In this document: positions 37,711 through 48,200 of the stretch, piece after piece
Position numbering within the stretch: position 1 is the first letter of the stretch
How the letters are laid out: each line of letters opens with the position of its first letter
NCBI GenBank assembly: GCA_965204165.1
Contig: OZ241969.1
Span: 310,001-374,000, forward strand
Origin: VYFG01 sp965204165
Lineage (GTDB): Bacteria > Pseudomonadota > Gammaproteobacteria > Arenicellales > Poriferihabitantaceae
Length of the DNA: 64,000 bases
Direction of reading: 5' to 3'
Program-made: the position numbers and the translations under genes
The notes under the pieces: model-generated
Database searches by the model: none
What the model was told of the DNA's origin: nothing
What the model saw: the letters and a program-made list of their open reading frames with translations, nothing else

Positions 37711-38325
37711 TCAGTATTTTTCAAAACCTGGGTTGTAAAACTGATCCGCGAACTCGCCAAGAATGGAACGCGCCTCTCGCACGGCTCGAAGCGATAGTGG
37801 ACTGGCAACATCGGCTAACGGCCTACTGTCTTTCGCGATGGTTAGGATGATACGAAGTAACGTTGCAAACGACTCGCGAATCAGATCCAAGGTGTAAGTG
37901 TCGCACCAGAGGTCACCGAACTCCCGCTTCCTAATTTCGCCATGCCATCGTGGATTGCGTGAAAACACGAGTGTGCTTTCCACTTTGAACGCAACACCGT
38001 GAGCGACGTTATGTCGAATAATGTAGCCTGAGCGAGCCGCTTGACACCATATTTCAAGCAATCCGCGAACGTCGTCGTCTCTTAACCCAGAAGCAGAGGT
38101 TTCCAACATCGCAATTAACATAGTTACCGGCTTCGCGTCGGTTGCTGGACGGACGCCCTTCGGGTCGATGCCTTCTAGCGACCAAATAGCTTTCTCCATA
38201 TGGTATTCGATACTTCCGGCAAAAGTGATGATCGAAGCCAATTTCTGCGCGACAATGCCCTCCAAACCCAACACCTCATCAATTCGATCAGCTCGTCCAA
38301 ATTCTCGGGTCGATTGTTGCACCAT
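37711..38325 (-). CDS. HEPN-like protein, partner of the IS-split PD-(D/E)XK gene
   Basis: The 204-residue protein is helical, with SGYIIRHNVAHGVAFKVE containing R104-x4-H109 (also the RxN...H form), the catalytic signature of HEPN ribonucleases, in the right setting between helices. Other parts (EGIVAQKLASIITFAGSIEY, RESFATLLRIILTIAKD) fit a four-helix bundle. The open frame extends to a TTG at 38373 that overlaps the upstream stop. I choose ATG 38325, 44 bases after the reconstructed stop of the split nuclease gene at 38370. The two were surely one operon before IS21 copy B inserted. Family name unknown. Confidence 0.58.
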   Translation of the reverse strand: MVQQSTREFGRADRIDEVLGLEGIVAQKLASIITFAGSIEYHMEKAIWSLEGIDPKGVRPATDAKPVTMLIAMLETSASGLRDDDVRGLLEIWCQAARSGYIIRHNVAHGVAFKVESTLVFSRNPRWHGEIRKREFGDLWCDTYTLDLIRESFATLLRIILTIAKDSRPLADVASPLSLRAVREARSILGEFADQFYNPGFEKY

Positions 38326-38479
38326 TAGTCTGCTTACGGTCCAGTGTCGTCGTTTCAGAACTGTCAATTTCAAGAGTTCGTTCGAGACACCGAGTTATGT
38401 GACATAAAATCCGGCCAACTGTGTGGCTGCTGGTGGAGGATAGTGCGCACCACTTTCTGCTCTAATCCCCGCTCAAGCG

Positions 38480-38485
38480 CTTGAC
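38480..38485. repeat. Target-site duplication CTTGAC of IS21 copy B (left)
   Basis: CTTGAC directly abuts the left end of IS21 copy B and is repeated at 41409-41414 at the right end. Confidence 0.9.
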
Positions 38486-38869
38486 TGGCTATTCCACGGA
38501 AAGTTGCCACCTGTTCCACAGTGAAAGTTGCCACCCATTCCACGGCAAAGTTGCCATTTCATCCAGGGCACCTTCTCATCGGAGCGAAGCGACGCAACGG
38601 TCATCAGGCTGTAGGACTCAGATCCTCTCGCCCGGTCGCGGGTGCGTGACGAATCTTACGCCACGCACCCCCGTATTTCCAGTTTCCGGCGATCACCGGC
38701 GCCACCGCCTTTGGCTTTTCAAGGTCATTTATTGACCTGCTTTTTCTCACCTGCAAGACAGCCCTGGTCCGTGATGACGGGCGACAAACTTGTTTGTCGC
38801 GCGGCATTGCGGAGAGCAAGCGAAGCGCGGTAGTGCGGCGGACGCCGATCCCGTTTCGGGTTGCCGGTT

Positions 38870-39643
38870 TCATTCCGGACCGGACTCCGGATCCCCGGAT
38901 CCGGCCATCATGGCCACGGACTTCTTCTTCCGCATGGACTCGCCCTTGAGGCCGATCCGGTAGGCATTGTGCACCAGCCGGTCGAGGATCGCGTCCGCGA
39001 GGACCGGATCGCCAACGCCTTCGTACCAGCTCTCCACCGCCAGCTGGCTGGTCACCACGGTGGAACGGGCCCCGTACCGGTCCTCGAGGAGTTCCAGCAG
39101 GTCGCGGCGGTTTTCGGTGTTCATGTTCTCAAGGCCCCAGTCGTCGATCAGCAGGACGTCGACCCTGGCGAGGGCCGACAGCAGCTTGGGATACCGCCCG
39201 TCTCCCTTGGCGACGGCCAGGTCCCGCAGCAGTGCGGGGAAACGGACATACCGGGCATGGTATCCCTCCCGGCACGCTTTCTGGGCCAGCGCACAGGCGA
39301 TCCAGGTCTTGCCAACGCCGGTGGGTCCGGTGATCAGGATATTGAGATGGTCGGCGACCCAGCGGCAGGCTGCCAGTGACTGCATCAGGCCCCTGTCGAG
39401 GCCCCTGGGGGCACGGTAGTCGATATCCTCCATGGCGGCGTTGTGCCTGAACCTGGCGAGCCGCAGGCGGGCGGTGAGCCGGCGGTCTTCCCGCTCGGTG
39501 GCCTCCCGGTCCACGAGGAGCCCGAGTCGCTCCATGAAGTCGAGTTCGTCAATGTCGGATATACTCGTCTGGTCGGCGAGGGCCGCGGCCATGCCGGTGA
39601 GTTTCAGTTTCTGGAGCTTGTCCAGGGTGGGATGGTTCAACAT
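38870..39643 (-). CDS. istB: IS21 helper ATPase IstB (copy B)
   Basis: The product is identical in translation to IstB of copy A (257 residues, Walker A ITGPTGVGKTWIACAL, Walker B VDVLLIDDWGL). Start at the ATG at 39643 with GGAG upstream. It follows istA after 34 bases. Confidence 0.9.
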   Translation of the reverse strand: MLNHPTLDKLQKLKLTGMAAALADQTSISDIDELDFMERLGLLVDREATEREDRRLTARLRLARFRHNAAMEDIDYRAPRGLDRGLMQSLAACRWVADHLNILITGPTGVGKTWIACALAQKACREGYHARYVRFPALLRDLAVAKGDGRYPKLLSALARVDVLLIDDWGLENMNTENRRDLLELLEDRYGARSTVVTSQLAVESWYEGVGDPVLADAILDRLVHNAYRIGLKGESMRKKKSVAMMAGSGDPESGPE

Positions 39644-39677
39644 GTTGGTTTCTCCGGTTGTCGTTGAAGTCAAGAGG

Positions 39678-41222
39678 TCAGTGGTAATAGGAGGGGCCCC
39701 GGACATTCCCATGGTCATCCGGAAGGATGGACTCCTGGGCGGGCTCCGGTTTTTTCCGGTCGAGTCCGTTCTTGAGGATCGCCTCGACGCTCCGGTACTT
39801 GAGGGTCTTCAGGTACAGGGCCCGTTTGCAGGCGGCGTTGAGCCGCTCGTTGCCGTAGGACTGGCCGAGGCGCATGATGCCGAGGCAGGCGCGGAAGGCC
39901 TGCTGGGGATGTTGGCGCGAAGCCATCATCTTCTTCACCAGCGCCGCGGTGTCGGGGCCAGCCTTTCCGGCCCATGCGACGATGCGCTCCGGGGACCATT
40001 CCCCCACCTTGCGGTGCTTCTCTGGCATGTGTTCCGAGGCAGTGGTGTGCCTGCCCCGCAGCCAGGAGCGCCGGTGGCTCGCGACCCGCTGGCCCTTGTG
40101 GAGGCATTCGATGGTGTTGCGGGTGGCCCGGAGTTCGATCTCGATCCCGACGAGTGCGCAGGGAACGGAGTACCAGTGCTTGTCGAACTCGACGTGATAG
40201 TCCGTGCTGTGGACGCGGACCTTCTTCCACTCGGCGAACTCGTAGGGCTCCCGGGGCAGTGGTTTCAGGGCCGGCCTGTCGAGCTCCTCGAAGAGTTCCC
40301 GGCGGCTGCCGGGGAGCTTCTGGAACGGCTTGTTGTTGAGTTTCTCCAGCAGCTGCCCGATCTCGATGTTGACCTCCCGCAGGGAGAAGAACCGCCGGTT
40401 GCGCAGGGCCGCGAGGATCCAGCGCTCTGCCAAAAGCACGCTCAATTCCGCTTTAGCCTTCTCCCGCGGGCGCCGGACGCGCGCAGGCACCACAGCCAGG
40501 TCATGGTGCTCCGCCATTTCCTGGTAGGTGGGGTTGATGTCGGGCTCGTACCGGTGGGCCTTCACCACCGCGGACCGCAGGTTGTCGGGCACGACAATCT
40601 CGGGACAGCCACCCATCCAGGAGAAGCAGTTCTGGTGGGACGTGATCCAGTCTTCCAGTCCCTGGGTCCAGGTGACCTCGGCATAGGTGTAGCCCGACGC
40701 ACCCAGCGCCGCCACGAAGAGCTGGGCCTGGCGCTCCTCCCCCGTGGACGGGTCGATGATCCCCACCGTCATGCCGGCGTAGTCCACGAACAGCTTCTCA
40801 CCCGCCTTGTGGTCCTGCCGCATCACCAGATCCAGCTTGCCGGCCCACTTGCGGTAGTGCCGGCAGAACCAGGAATACTCGTATCCCTCGGGGTTCCCCT
40901 CCCGGTACTCGTCCCACAGCAGTTGCAGGGTCACGCCCTTGCGACGGAGCTCCTTGTGGATGTACACCCAGTCCGGGACCCCCCGCTTCCTGGCCAGCCG
41001 CCGGGGCTCCGGCGGTGGAAACAGGCGCCGCTCGAGATCGGCGTCGTTCAGATTATCCGGAAGTGGCCACGAAAGCCCCTCCTGGTCCAGCCGCAACAGA
41101 TAGTTGCTGACCGTGGTGTGGCTGATCCTGCAGATCCTGCCGATTTCCCGGTTGCTCAACCCTTGCTGGTTCAGCCTCAGGATTTCCTTGATTTTTCGCA
41201 TGGATAGACTCTTGTGTGGCAT
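39678..41222 (-). CDS. istA: IS21 transposase IstA (copy B)
   Basis: 514 residues, intact, with HTH GLSNREIGRICRISHTTVSN and DDE core as in copy A. It differs from copy A at scattered N-terminal positions (for example PPPEPRRLA against PPPAPRRLA and WVYIHKELRRKG against WVYIKKELRGKG). It shares all of these with copy C, so B and C are the closer pair. The frame upstream is open into the interrupted nuclease gene, giving a 413-residue out-of-frame fusion ORF at 41053-42294 that is not a real gene. Confidence 0.9.
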   Translation of the reverse strand: MPHKSLSMRKIKEILRLNQQGLSNREIGRICRISHTTVSNYLLRLDQEGLSWPLPDNLNDADLERRLFPPPEPRRLARKRGVPDWVYIHKELRRKGVTLQLLWDEYREGNPEGYEYSWFCRHYRKWAGKLDLVMRQDHKAGEKLFVDYAGMTVGIIDPSTGEERQAQLFVAALGASGYTYAEVTWTQGLEDWITSHQNCFSWMGGCPEIVVPDNLRSAVVKAHRYEPDINPTYQEMAEHHDLAVVPARVRRPREKAKAELSVLLAERWILAALRNRRFFSLREVNIEIGQLLEKLNNKPFQKLPGSRRELFEELDRPALKPLPREPYEFAEWKKVRVHSTDYHVEFDKHWYSVPCALVGIEIELRATRNTIECLHKGQRVASHRRSWLRGRHTTASEHMPEKHRKVGEWSPERIVAWAGKAGPDTAALVKKMMASRQHPQQAFRACLGIMRLGQSYGNERLNAACKRALYLKTLKYRSVEAILKNGLDRKKPEPAQESILPDDHGNVRGPSYYH

Positions 41223-41408
41223 GGGCGCCTCCTCGTTGAAAAGGCGGGCACCATACCGGGTTGTCAATCATGCGTCGTTCGGCTCCGATGGGAGTGTATG
41301 CCTTGGTGAAAGTGGCAACTTTCACCGTGGAATGAGTGGCAACTTTGCCGTGGAATCGGTGGCAACTTTCAGCGTGGAATGGGTGGCAACTTTGCCGTGG
41401 AATACCCA

Positions 41409-41414
41409 CTTGAC
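41409..41414. repeat. Target-site duplication CTTGAC of IS21 copy B (right)
   Basis: Second copy of the 6-base target duplication. Removing it together with the IS restores the interrupted reading frame exactly. Confidence 0.9.
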
Positions 41415-42460
41415 GAAAGTTGATCATATTACTTACGACAACGTCGCGTCGGATGGCGTGTCTCCAATTAATTTTTCTTCCTTGAGGCAGGGTCCAGTTC
41501 AACAGATGTGTGAGCGCCATATGCCCGAACATCATACCGTCATTCCCCGCAACGAACTGTAGTTCGACGTGAGTATCACTGTGTGATTGGCGTTCTTCTA
41601 GGTCCCAAGTCGTGAAGAGTGTGGAGACCTCAGGATCCAGCTTTCCTACTGCCTCACCACCTGCGACGGTAAAGCCGATTTCATCAATCCGCATTCGCCA
41701 CTGTTCGGTCCTCGTATCGCCGTCCTTTTCAGCCATCAGCAGCTCTACCTTCTTGCAGCGGAACCGTACGCCCGCACCTGGAGCAATCTTATAGCTGACA
41801 TCACCAGCCAGTACGCCGAGCAGGTTCTCGCGCATTGCATCGCTGAATCTAATGTTGAAGTTCTTGCGCGCCTTTGTAAGGTGCCGCGCCTCGAAAAGCA
41901 CCCAGATGCCACGGTATCTCCACGCGATAAGTAGTGGCATGTTGACGAGTTCGGCGTACGCGGAGAGTCGTTCGAGATAATCCGGTGTGAATGACAGGGT
42001 TTGCTTTGACTTGGACTTGACTTCAATGAGCAATGGCCCGGCTTGTTCGAATTGTGCGAGTACATCGGGTACTCGATAGGTATCGCGTGACTTCAGCGGC
42101 GCCTGTTGTTGATCGAGCTTGTGGACAAGGAGTGCTTTGCCCAACCAGTTGCAAATCGCGATGAACTGATCCTCGCGGGGCAGCCCGAGATCGAGCCGCC
42201 GAACACCCTCTGCTATTTTTGGGGGTTCTACATCCCAGCCCAGTTCGGTAAGCACTTCCTGAATGAGCCGGTCACTATCGTCTGTATAGTTCACGCCATC
42301 AATCCTTATTTTGGCCGGGCGAAAATCGAAATGATCTGCGGCGCTTCCGCAATCGGAATTGTGAGGTGGGCATCTGCTTCGTATGAAGTTTCAAGCAATA
42401 GTACTGATCTGACGTGCGGCATTCCAGAGCGTTTGACGTTTATTCGGAATTGACTGTCCA

Positions 42461-42585
42461 TCGAACAGATACGCGAAAAGGGCTATGCCGAAAAACACCG
42501 GGATCGGGGAGAGCCGGTCCACCTGATCGGCGTGGCCTTCGGCAGGGACAGGAGCCAGGCAGCGGTGAAGGTGATACCTGCCTGA
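42461..42585 (+). pseudogene. C-terminal scrap of a DUF1703-like gene (copy 2)
   Basis: Only the last 41 codons of the family remain: IEQIREKGYAEKHRDRGEPV, then HLIGVAFGRDRSQAAVKVIP and the stop. It matches the ends of the copies at 55029-56507 and 58924-59127. The typical 3' flank follows. Confidence 0.82.
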
Positions 42586-42589
42586 GTAT

Positions 42590-42660
42590 GGCCCTGAGGT
42601 GGTCAAGCCACCGTGGAATCATGGCTGCGCCCATCCGTAAATGGTTATTTTTCACCATGA
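42590..42660 (+). repeat. Dispersed repeat: 3' flank of DUF1703-like genes
   Basis: GTGGTCAAGCCACCGTGGAATCATGG and nearby bases match the flanks after 56507 and 59127 and the orphan at 15720-15835. The similarity beyond the stop codon suggests that whole units, gene plus flank, were duplicated. Confidence 0.6.
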
Positions 42661-43411
42661 TTGTCGCCCTTAGAGACTCCCGAAATTAAGCCCCTGCGGT
42701 GCATTTCGGAACGTACTCTACTGTCTCACATCTTCCACACCGCGACGGCAAGCATGGTCAGTCTTACGGCAGTTCTCCGTCCGGAGCCGTAAACGTTTCG
42801 GATTCGAATGGTTTCAACATGGAACCGGCTACAGCGCGTATATGACGTCCGGCGATGAAGCCCACCGGCAACCGCCACCCCCGGGCCGGAGGGAGGTTTC
42901 CATCCGCATGAGCCGAAAACCCGTTTCAGGCACGGGATTTCCTCTCAGGCACGGGATTTCCTCGCTGGCCGATGGAAAAGCTGGAAGACAGGTCATGGGA
43001 GTGCGGTTCCTCATCTCGGAACATTCGGCCCTGAAGATAGAAAAATCGCAGACGGCCGGGAATCGGGAGCAGGCACGATCCCAAGTGATCACCGGAATCG
43101 CCGGTTTCGACGGCTATGTGGTTTGAGGAACTCCTGCGAAACCTCTACACGTGCATTCCCAGTACCCGGAAATCCTGTCTTGATTTCAACGATGTACGGC
43201 GATGGATATATGTTCCAGCCCAAATCGGAACTGGACTGGATCGACACGATGCGGGTGCCGTCGGCAAATGCCGGGAATTTCCGGTTTCGAACTTGATTGG
43301 ATGTGTTGAACAGCAACCGGAAGATTCAGCTCTATCGCAGATAGCCCCAGTTTGCTGCACGTACCGGCTTCTGGCGAGCCCCGATCATTCATACCCCCGA
43401 CTGCGGCAGTA
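42661..43411. other. Region without a convincing gene
   Basis: Short ORFs exist on both strands. One on the minus strand (43089-43316) contains FADGTRIVSIQSSSDLGWNI and reads somewhat protein-like, possibly a remnant, but no family is recognised and no proper start or neighbour supports it. A local direct repeat GGCACGGGATTTCCTC occurs at about 42929-42963. Confidence 0.4.
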
Positions 43412-44968
43412 TCAGGGCCAGGCGTTGACAATTTCACGGAACACGCGGTTCGCATCCTCAAGGAGGTCGGGATCGCGGACGCCGGGCGTGGAGCCGGCGT
43501 CGCCGGCAAGCGCGAATTCCTCCTCGATGAAACGGTCGAGTTCACCGATGCGGGGGCCGGTGCCGAGATCGGCCGCTTCAGACTTGGCAACCACCAGCCT
43601 TTCGATCGCCTCGTCCAGCCCTCGTTCCAGCCGAAGGCCAGCGCGCAGACTCGGCAGGTCCATCGGCGGCGGGTCCCGGCGGACGCGCAGCCAGCGAAGC
43701 GCGAGCGCCGGGCGGATCGCGTAGAAGTACTTCTTTGTCGGAACCGTCTGACGGTCGCAAATTTTCGAGTCGTAGGCCGATCGCCCGAGATGCAGGTAAT
43801 GGAATCGCGCCGGCCGCTCGAACGCGACGCGGGCGCAGAGGGAGTGCAGCCGTTGCGTGCATGCCCGATCCTCCCTGTAGCGGACCGGCGAGCACAGCCA
43901 TTCCGACAGGACCGGATTGGCTTTGAGCAGCAGGCCGAGGGCCTTCCTGATATCCCAGCCATTGATATCCAGCATGTCCTTGATGGAGTACTCGATCACA
44001 TCCCGGCGGGCGTCAATCGAAAGATACCAGTCTCGGGGCCGGGCATAGAGGAAACGCACGTCATAGTCGCTGTCCGGCGAGGGGAATCCCCAGGCCCGGC
44101 TGCCAGACTCGACCGCGAGCAGAATCCGCACGGCGTGCCGGCGTTCGATGTCGCCGAGCCTTTCCTCGATCCGTTTCCGGACGGCCAGGCTGATCGTCGC
44201 GTTTCCGGGTGAATCCGTTCCCACCCGGCTTGCCGGGGACACGTCCGCATAGACCATTTCCATCGGCAATCCCCGCGCATCCCTTTCTGGCAGCTCCGGA
44301 AGTAAGCGCAGGGCAGACGGGTGTGCCTCCGCCGTGATTGCCGCAGCCATCGCGTCGACGACATCGTCCCGCGCAACGCCTTCGCACCGGTACCGGGCGG
44401 CCATGTCCTCGACCTCCCGTGCAACGTCGGGCCGCATGATCCCGAGTGCGGCGACACGTTCCCGGTACCCTTCCAGCTTTTTCTTGCTGAAAGCCATGGC
44501 CTGTCCGGCAAATCCACGGAAGCAGACCTCCGGGTGAATCTCGCGCACGATCCTGCGGGCCTTTCCGTTGCATTGAAGGAGATCGTCAACCTCCCGGATC
44601 CGCGGCATGATGGCAAACGTCTGCTTCGTCAGTCCCTTGCCGGTGACCGCACGGTTTCGCCGGCTGGCTTCCGCGTAACAAGAATGCTCCAACGCCCCGC
44701 GCGCCGGCGGTGGGAACACGCTCGACGCCCGGGGCCGCCCGAGCAACTGCCTGGCAAGCGTGTCGCATGCACGGGGGTTGGCCTGAAGCCCGATGGGTAT
44801 GTCCACGAAGATCCGGTCCGTGTCCCGGGCCCGGTCGACCAGCTCGGCAAGCGTTCCGGCAACGCCGCACCGCGCCGATCCGTCGGGGTCCAGGCCGATC
44901 CAGAACCAGCCGCTTCGGCAACCATCAACGCCGTAGCATGTCGGCTTCAGTTCGTCACCATCAACCAT
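43412..44968 (-). CDS. DUF429-nucleotidyltransferase (RlaP-like) fusion protein
   Basis: The 518-residue protein joins two domains. Residues about 8-235 are DUF429, a predicted RNase H-fold nuclease: YGVDGCRSGWFWIGLD, IFVDIPIGL, SVFPPPARGAL, REIHPEVCFRGFAG, RDDVVDAMAAAI. Residues about 265-515 are a polymerase-beta-type nucleotidyltransferase of the RlaP/YcgL group: LAVESGSRAWGFPSPDSDYD then VRFLYARPRDWYLS, with the GS and DxD metal motif, and VLSEWLCSPVRY. I start at ATG 44968 (MVDGDELKP) because the upstream 94 codons of open frame lack domain signal. RlaP-type enzymes are linked to RNA repair. A nuclease-repair fusion inside a defence island could act on RNA ends. The fusion itself is the odd point. 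Confidence 0.75.
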   Translation of the reverse strand: MVDGDELKPTCYGVDGCRSGWFWIGLDPDGSARCGVAGTLAELVDRARDTDRIFVDIPIGLQANPRACDTLARQLLGRPRASSVFPPPARGALEHSCYAEASRRNRAVTGKGLTKQTFAIMPRIREVDDLLQCNGKARRIVREIHPEVCFRGFAGQAMAFSKKKLEGYRERVAALGIMRPDVAREVEDMAARYRCEGVARDDVVDAMAAAITAEAHPSALRLLPELPERDARGLPMEMVYADVSPASRVGTDSPGNATISLAVRKRIEERLGDIERRHAVRILLAVESGSRAWGFPSPDSDYDVRFLYARPRDWYLSIDARRDVIEYSIKDMLDINGWDIRKALGLLLKANPVLSEWLCSPVRYREDRACTQRLHSLCARVAFERPARFHYLHLGRSAYDSKICDRQTVPTKKYFYAIRPALALRWLRVRRDPPPMDLPSLRAGLRLERGLDEAIERLVVAKSEAADLGTGPRIGELDRFIEEEFALAGDAGSTPGVRDPDLLEDANRVFREIVNAWP

Positions 44969-45288
44969 CCCGGGTTTCCTGCTCAAAATACAGACTGCGG
45001 AAATTTCATGCGGCGAGTATATCGAAACCGGCCGGGGGGTACTTCCGATACCGTATTCAGCCATTGACAACCGTAGTATTTGCCCGCGACACCAAGCGAC
45101 AATGCAGGTCTGCCGGCCGCCATCACGGGCCAACGATGTCCTGGCCATGAATGACCCGATAAAGCGATTAACCCAAAACACGGCATCAGGCGAATCCCCG
45201 AAATCCGAAATATCCAGTAAAATCAGCCATAACAAACCAAAACCAACCAAAATCAGCGTGGGATGACGCTGTGTGAAGGTCCCATTTC
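44969..45288. other. Divergent intergenic region
   Basis: A 320-base gap between the DUF429 fusion (leftward) and the DISARM-like operon (rightward). It should hold both promoters. The CCAAAACCAACCAAAATCAG stretch near 45237-45256 is a short repeat of AACCAAA units. No confident promoter can be marked. Confidence 0.4.
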
Positions 45289-48200
45289 ATGTTATCCGGC
45301 ATGTTCATGGTACCACTGCCCGATCCCCTGGCCCTGCCTTCCTTTCGGAAACTCCTCATTGATCCAAAACCACCCGATCATGCAATTCGGCAAGTTGTTC
45401 GTACGATGTATACTGAACCGCGAAAGAGACTGATCGATTGGGTGCGCAAGCAGTTGACCGGACCGCCCGAGCCGGTGTCCGATGGACCGGACCTCCATGG
45501 CGTGCTCCCCACGGAGCGTTTCCCGTGCGGCGCGCTCTCCCCTGTATCCAAATGGGGCGAAGGCATCGACCCTGCCGGCGAAGAAGTCGAGGAAATCGAG
45601 GAAACGGAACCGGCAAGCAGCGGTGACACGGGAGAGAATACACCCGAACCCGCCGTTGTGCGGCGTTACATTCCACCGTCGTCGCTGGGTTTCTCGTTCT
45701 TCATCAAGGGTGAGGATATTCGGCTCCAGGTGTTGAGCCGCGCCGTCAGCTATGAACGCACGGAGGGAGGACGGTACAGCAACGACTGGAAACGCCGGGA
45801 CCTGGTTTCCGGGCAAGGAAACAGCGAGGAGTTTGAAAACATCCACTGTCCCGGAAACGACCGGCGCCAGAGTTTTTCCAAACTGGCAGATAAGGCGCGC
45901 GTGGATGTACAGTGGCGCCGCTTCGCCGATGGCTGGATCGTCACGGTTTCCCTTTGCAATGCGCAGGAGCTTGCGGACAGCGAAGACGGGCGGGACTATG
46001 TCTACGGGCGCGCGGAAAAGACCCTGTTCGAGGCGGGCCTCCGCTGCGTGGTGGACGCCGGCGATGTCGATGTATATCCCCGCACGGACCGAAGCCTGCT
46101 GGACCCGGAAGAGCAGGAAATCGAACTCCAGTACGCCCATCTGCACATCTACGCCATCGGGCACGGCTGCGCCGCCGACTGGGAATTGAAGGACGGCAGG
46201 GTGATTGAAATCCGTTCCGAGACGATGCCGGCGGTGGAAGTCCCGCAGATGACGGCGGACCCCGGACCGAAGGGCGAGCCTGTACTGTCGATGGCGCGGC
46301 TGGCCGGCATCGACCGCGATCATGCCGCCCTCTTGCCGGAGCTGGACGATTTCATCGGCGGATACGCGGACTGGGTTGCCGGCCAACGGGATCAAATCCC
46401 GGGCCTTTCGGCCGGCGACCGTGAAACCGCAGACCGCATGGCGGACCGGATGGATACGGCGGTCTCGCGCATGCGTGCGGGCCTGCGCCTGCTGGGCGTC
46501 AACACACAGGCGAGGCTGGCCTTTGCCCTGGCCAACCGTGCCATGCTGGACCAGATGCGACAGCACGATCGTATTCAGGGCGAGCCCCGCCCCGACGATG
46601 CCTGGCGCTGGCGCCCGTTCCAGTTGGCCTTCCTGTTGACCGTGCTCGAATCCACGGCGGACGAGGACAATGACTTCCGCGATACGGTTGACCTGATCTG
46701 GTTTCCCACGGGCGGCGGCAAGACCGAAGCCTATCTCGGCCTGATCGCATTCCAGATTGCGCTGCGGCGTCTTCGCCATCCCGATACCGGGGGCGGCACC
46801 GCGGTCCTGATGCGCTATACCCTGCGCCTGCTCACCCGCGACCAGTTCATGCGCGCCGCCCGCCTGATCTGTGCGCTGGAACTGATGCGGCGTGAGCGCG
46901 GTGATCTCGGTTCCGCGCCGATTTCCATCGGCATGTGGGTGGGACAGGCCGCCAGCCCCAACACCTTCCGGGAAGCCGCAGAGCGTGTCGACAAGGCGGT
47001 TGCCCTTGGCAAGAAGCCCGAACTGGTGCTCGACTGCTGCCCCTGGTGCGGACAGGATTTCGAGGCCGGCCGGAACCACGACAGCGGCACGCGGCACTTC
47101 CATTTCCGTTGCCGGAACCCGGACTGCGGCTTCGGCGCATCCCCGGACGGCGTCCTGCCCTGCAACATCGTTGATGAAGCCCTGTATGCCGAGCCGCCGA
47201 CCATGGTGGTCGCCACGGTGGACAAGTTCGCCAGACTGGCCTGGGAAGAGCGGGCCAACACGTTCTTCGGCGGCACAAGGCACAGGCCGCCGGAACTCAT
47301 CATCCAGGATGAACTGCACCTGATCTCCAGTGCGCTCGGTTCGGTGGCAGGCCTGTACGAAGCCGCTGTGGACACCGTGCTGCAGGTGCGCGGCGTGCAT
47401 CCGAAGTACATTGCCTCGACGGCCACCATCCGCATGGCGGAACAGCAGGTGGAAAGGCTGTATGGACGCGGTGTCGCCGTGTTTCCGCCGCCGGGACTCC
47501 GATGCGACGATGCCTGGTTCGCCCGCTCGGTGCCTCCGGAGCAGCGCCCGGGACGGATCTACGTGGGCTACCTGGCGCCGCTGCTCAACCGCCGGAAATG
47601 CCTCGCGCCGCTGGCGGCGGCACTGCTGCTGGCCCCGCACGTTCTGTTCGGGAACGACCAGGACACGCGGGACCTGCTGGACGCCTGGTGGACGCAGGTG
47701 GTGTATCACGGCAGCCTGAGGCAGGTGGGGAACAGCCACACGGCCTTTGCGAACGAAGTGCGCGAATTCATGCAGCTGCTGTCCGGCACAATGGACGCGC
47801 AGGCGACCGAAACGGCAGGGAGGGAAGAACGTACGACGCCGAGCGTCGCCCAACTCACCAGCCTGCAGACGGCGGCGCAGAATGCGGAGATATTCTCCCG
47901 GCTGGGCAGGACGCATGAAGAGGACGGCTGCCTGGACGCCGTGCTGGCCACCAACATGATCTCCGTCGGGCTCGACGTGGCGCGCCTGGCGCTGATGGTC
48001 GTCCACGGCCAGCCCTTGACCACGGCCGAATACATTCAGGCCAGCAGCCGCGTGGGACGCGGCGACGTGCCCGGCGTGGTGTTCGCGAACTACTATCGTG
48101 ACGAGGCGCGCAACCTGTCCCATTACGAGAGCTTCCGCCCCTATCATGAGGCCTTCTACCGTTTCGTCGAGCCGACCAGCGTGACGCCCTATACCTACCA

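Larger units (their letters stand above)
38486..41408 (-). mobile_element. IS21-family element, copy B (complete, with target duplication)
   Basis: Same element as copy A, in the same orientation, with ends TGGCTATTCC... and ...GGAATACCCA. The left end has one more GTTGCCAC unit than copy A. It is flanked by the 6-base duplication CTTGAC (38480-38485 and 41409-41414), inside the PD-(D/E)XK gene. The clean duplication shows a simple transposition event. Confidence 0.93.
38370..42294 (-). pseudogene. PD-(D/E)XK nuclease-like gene split by IS21 copy B
   Basis: Removing IS21 copy B and one CTTGAC target duplication joins 42294-41409 to 38479-38370 in frame, restoring a 331-residue protein: NMINFRQ runs into ALERGLEQKVVRTILHQQPH and ends MSHNSVSRTNS. 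The N-terminal half has a nuclease-like core with VPDVLAQFEQAGPLLIEVKS (P76-D77, E91-V-K93), preceded by a short acidic helix. The C-terminal half is unrecognised (SHSDTHVELQFVAGNDGM). The start is a GTG at 42294. No other damage is visible, so the insertion is recent. In its present state the frame runs into the IS and makes a fusion. Confidence 0.82.

Noticed and set aside
41053..42294. 413-residue ORF reading from a nuclease-like N-terminus into IS21
   Set aside because: The part beyond 41409 is IS end and out-of-frame istA; the true gene continues on the other side of the IS.
43089..43316. 75-residue minus-strand ORF with a partly protein-like sequence
   Set aside because: No family, no good start context, no neighbour; perhaps a remnant but not supportable.
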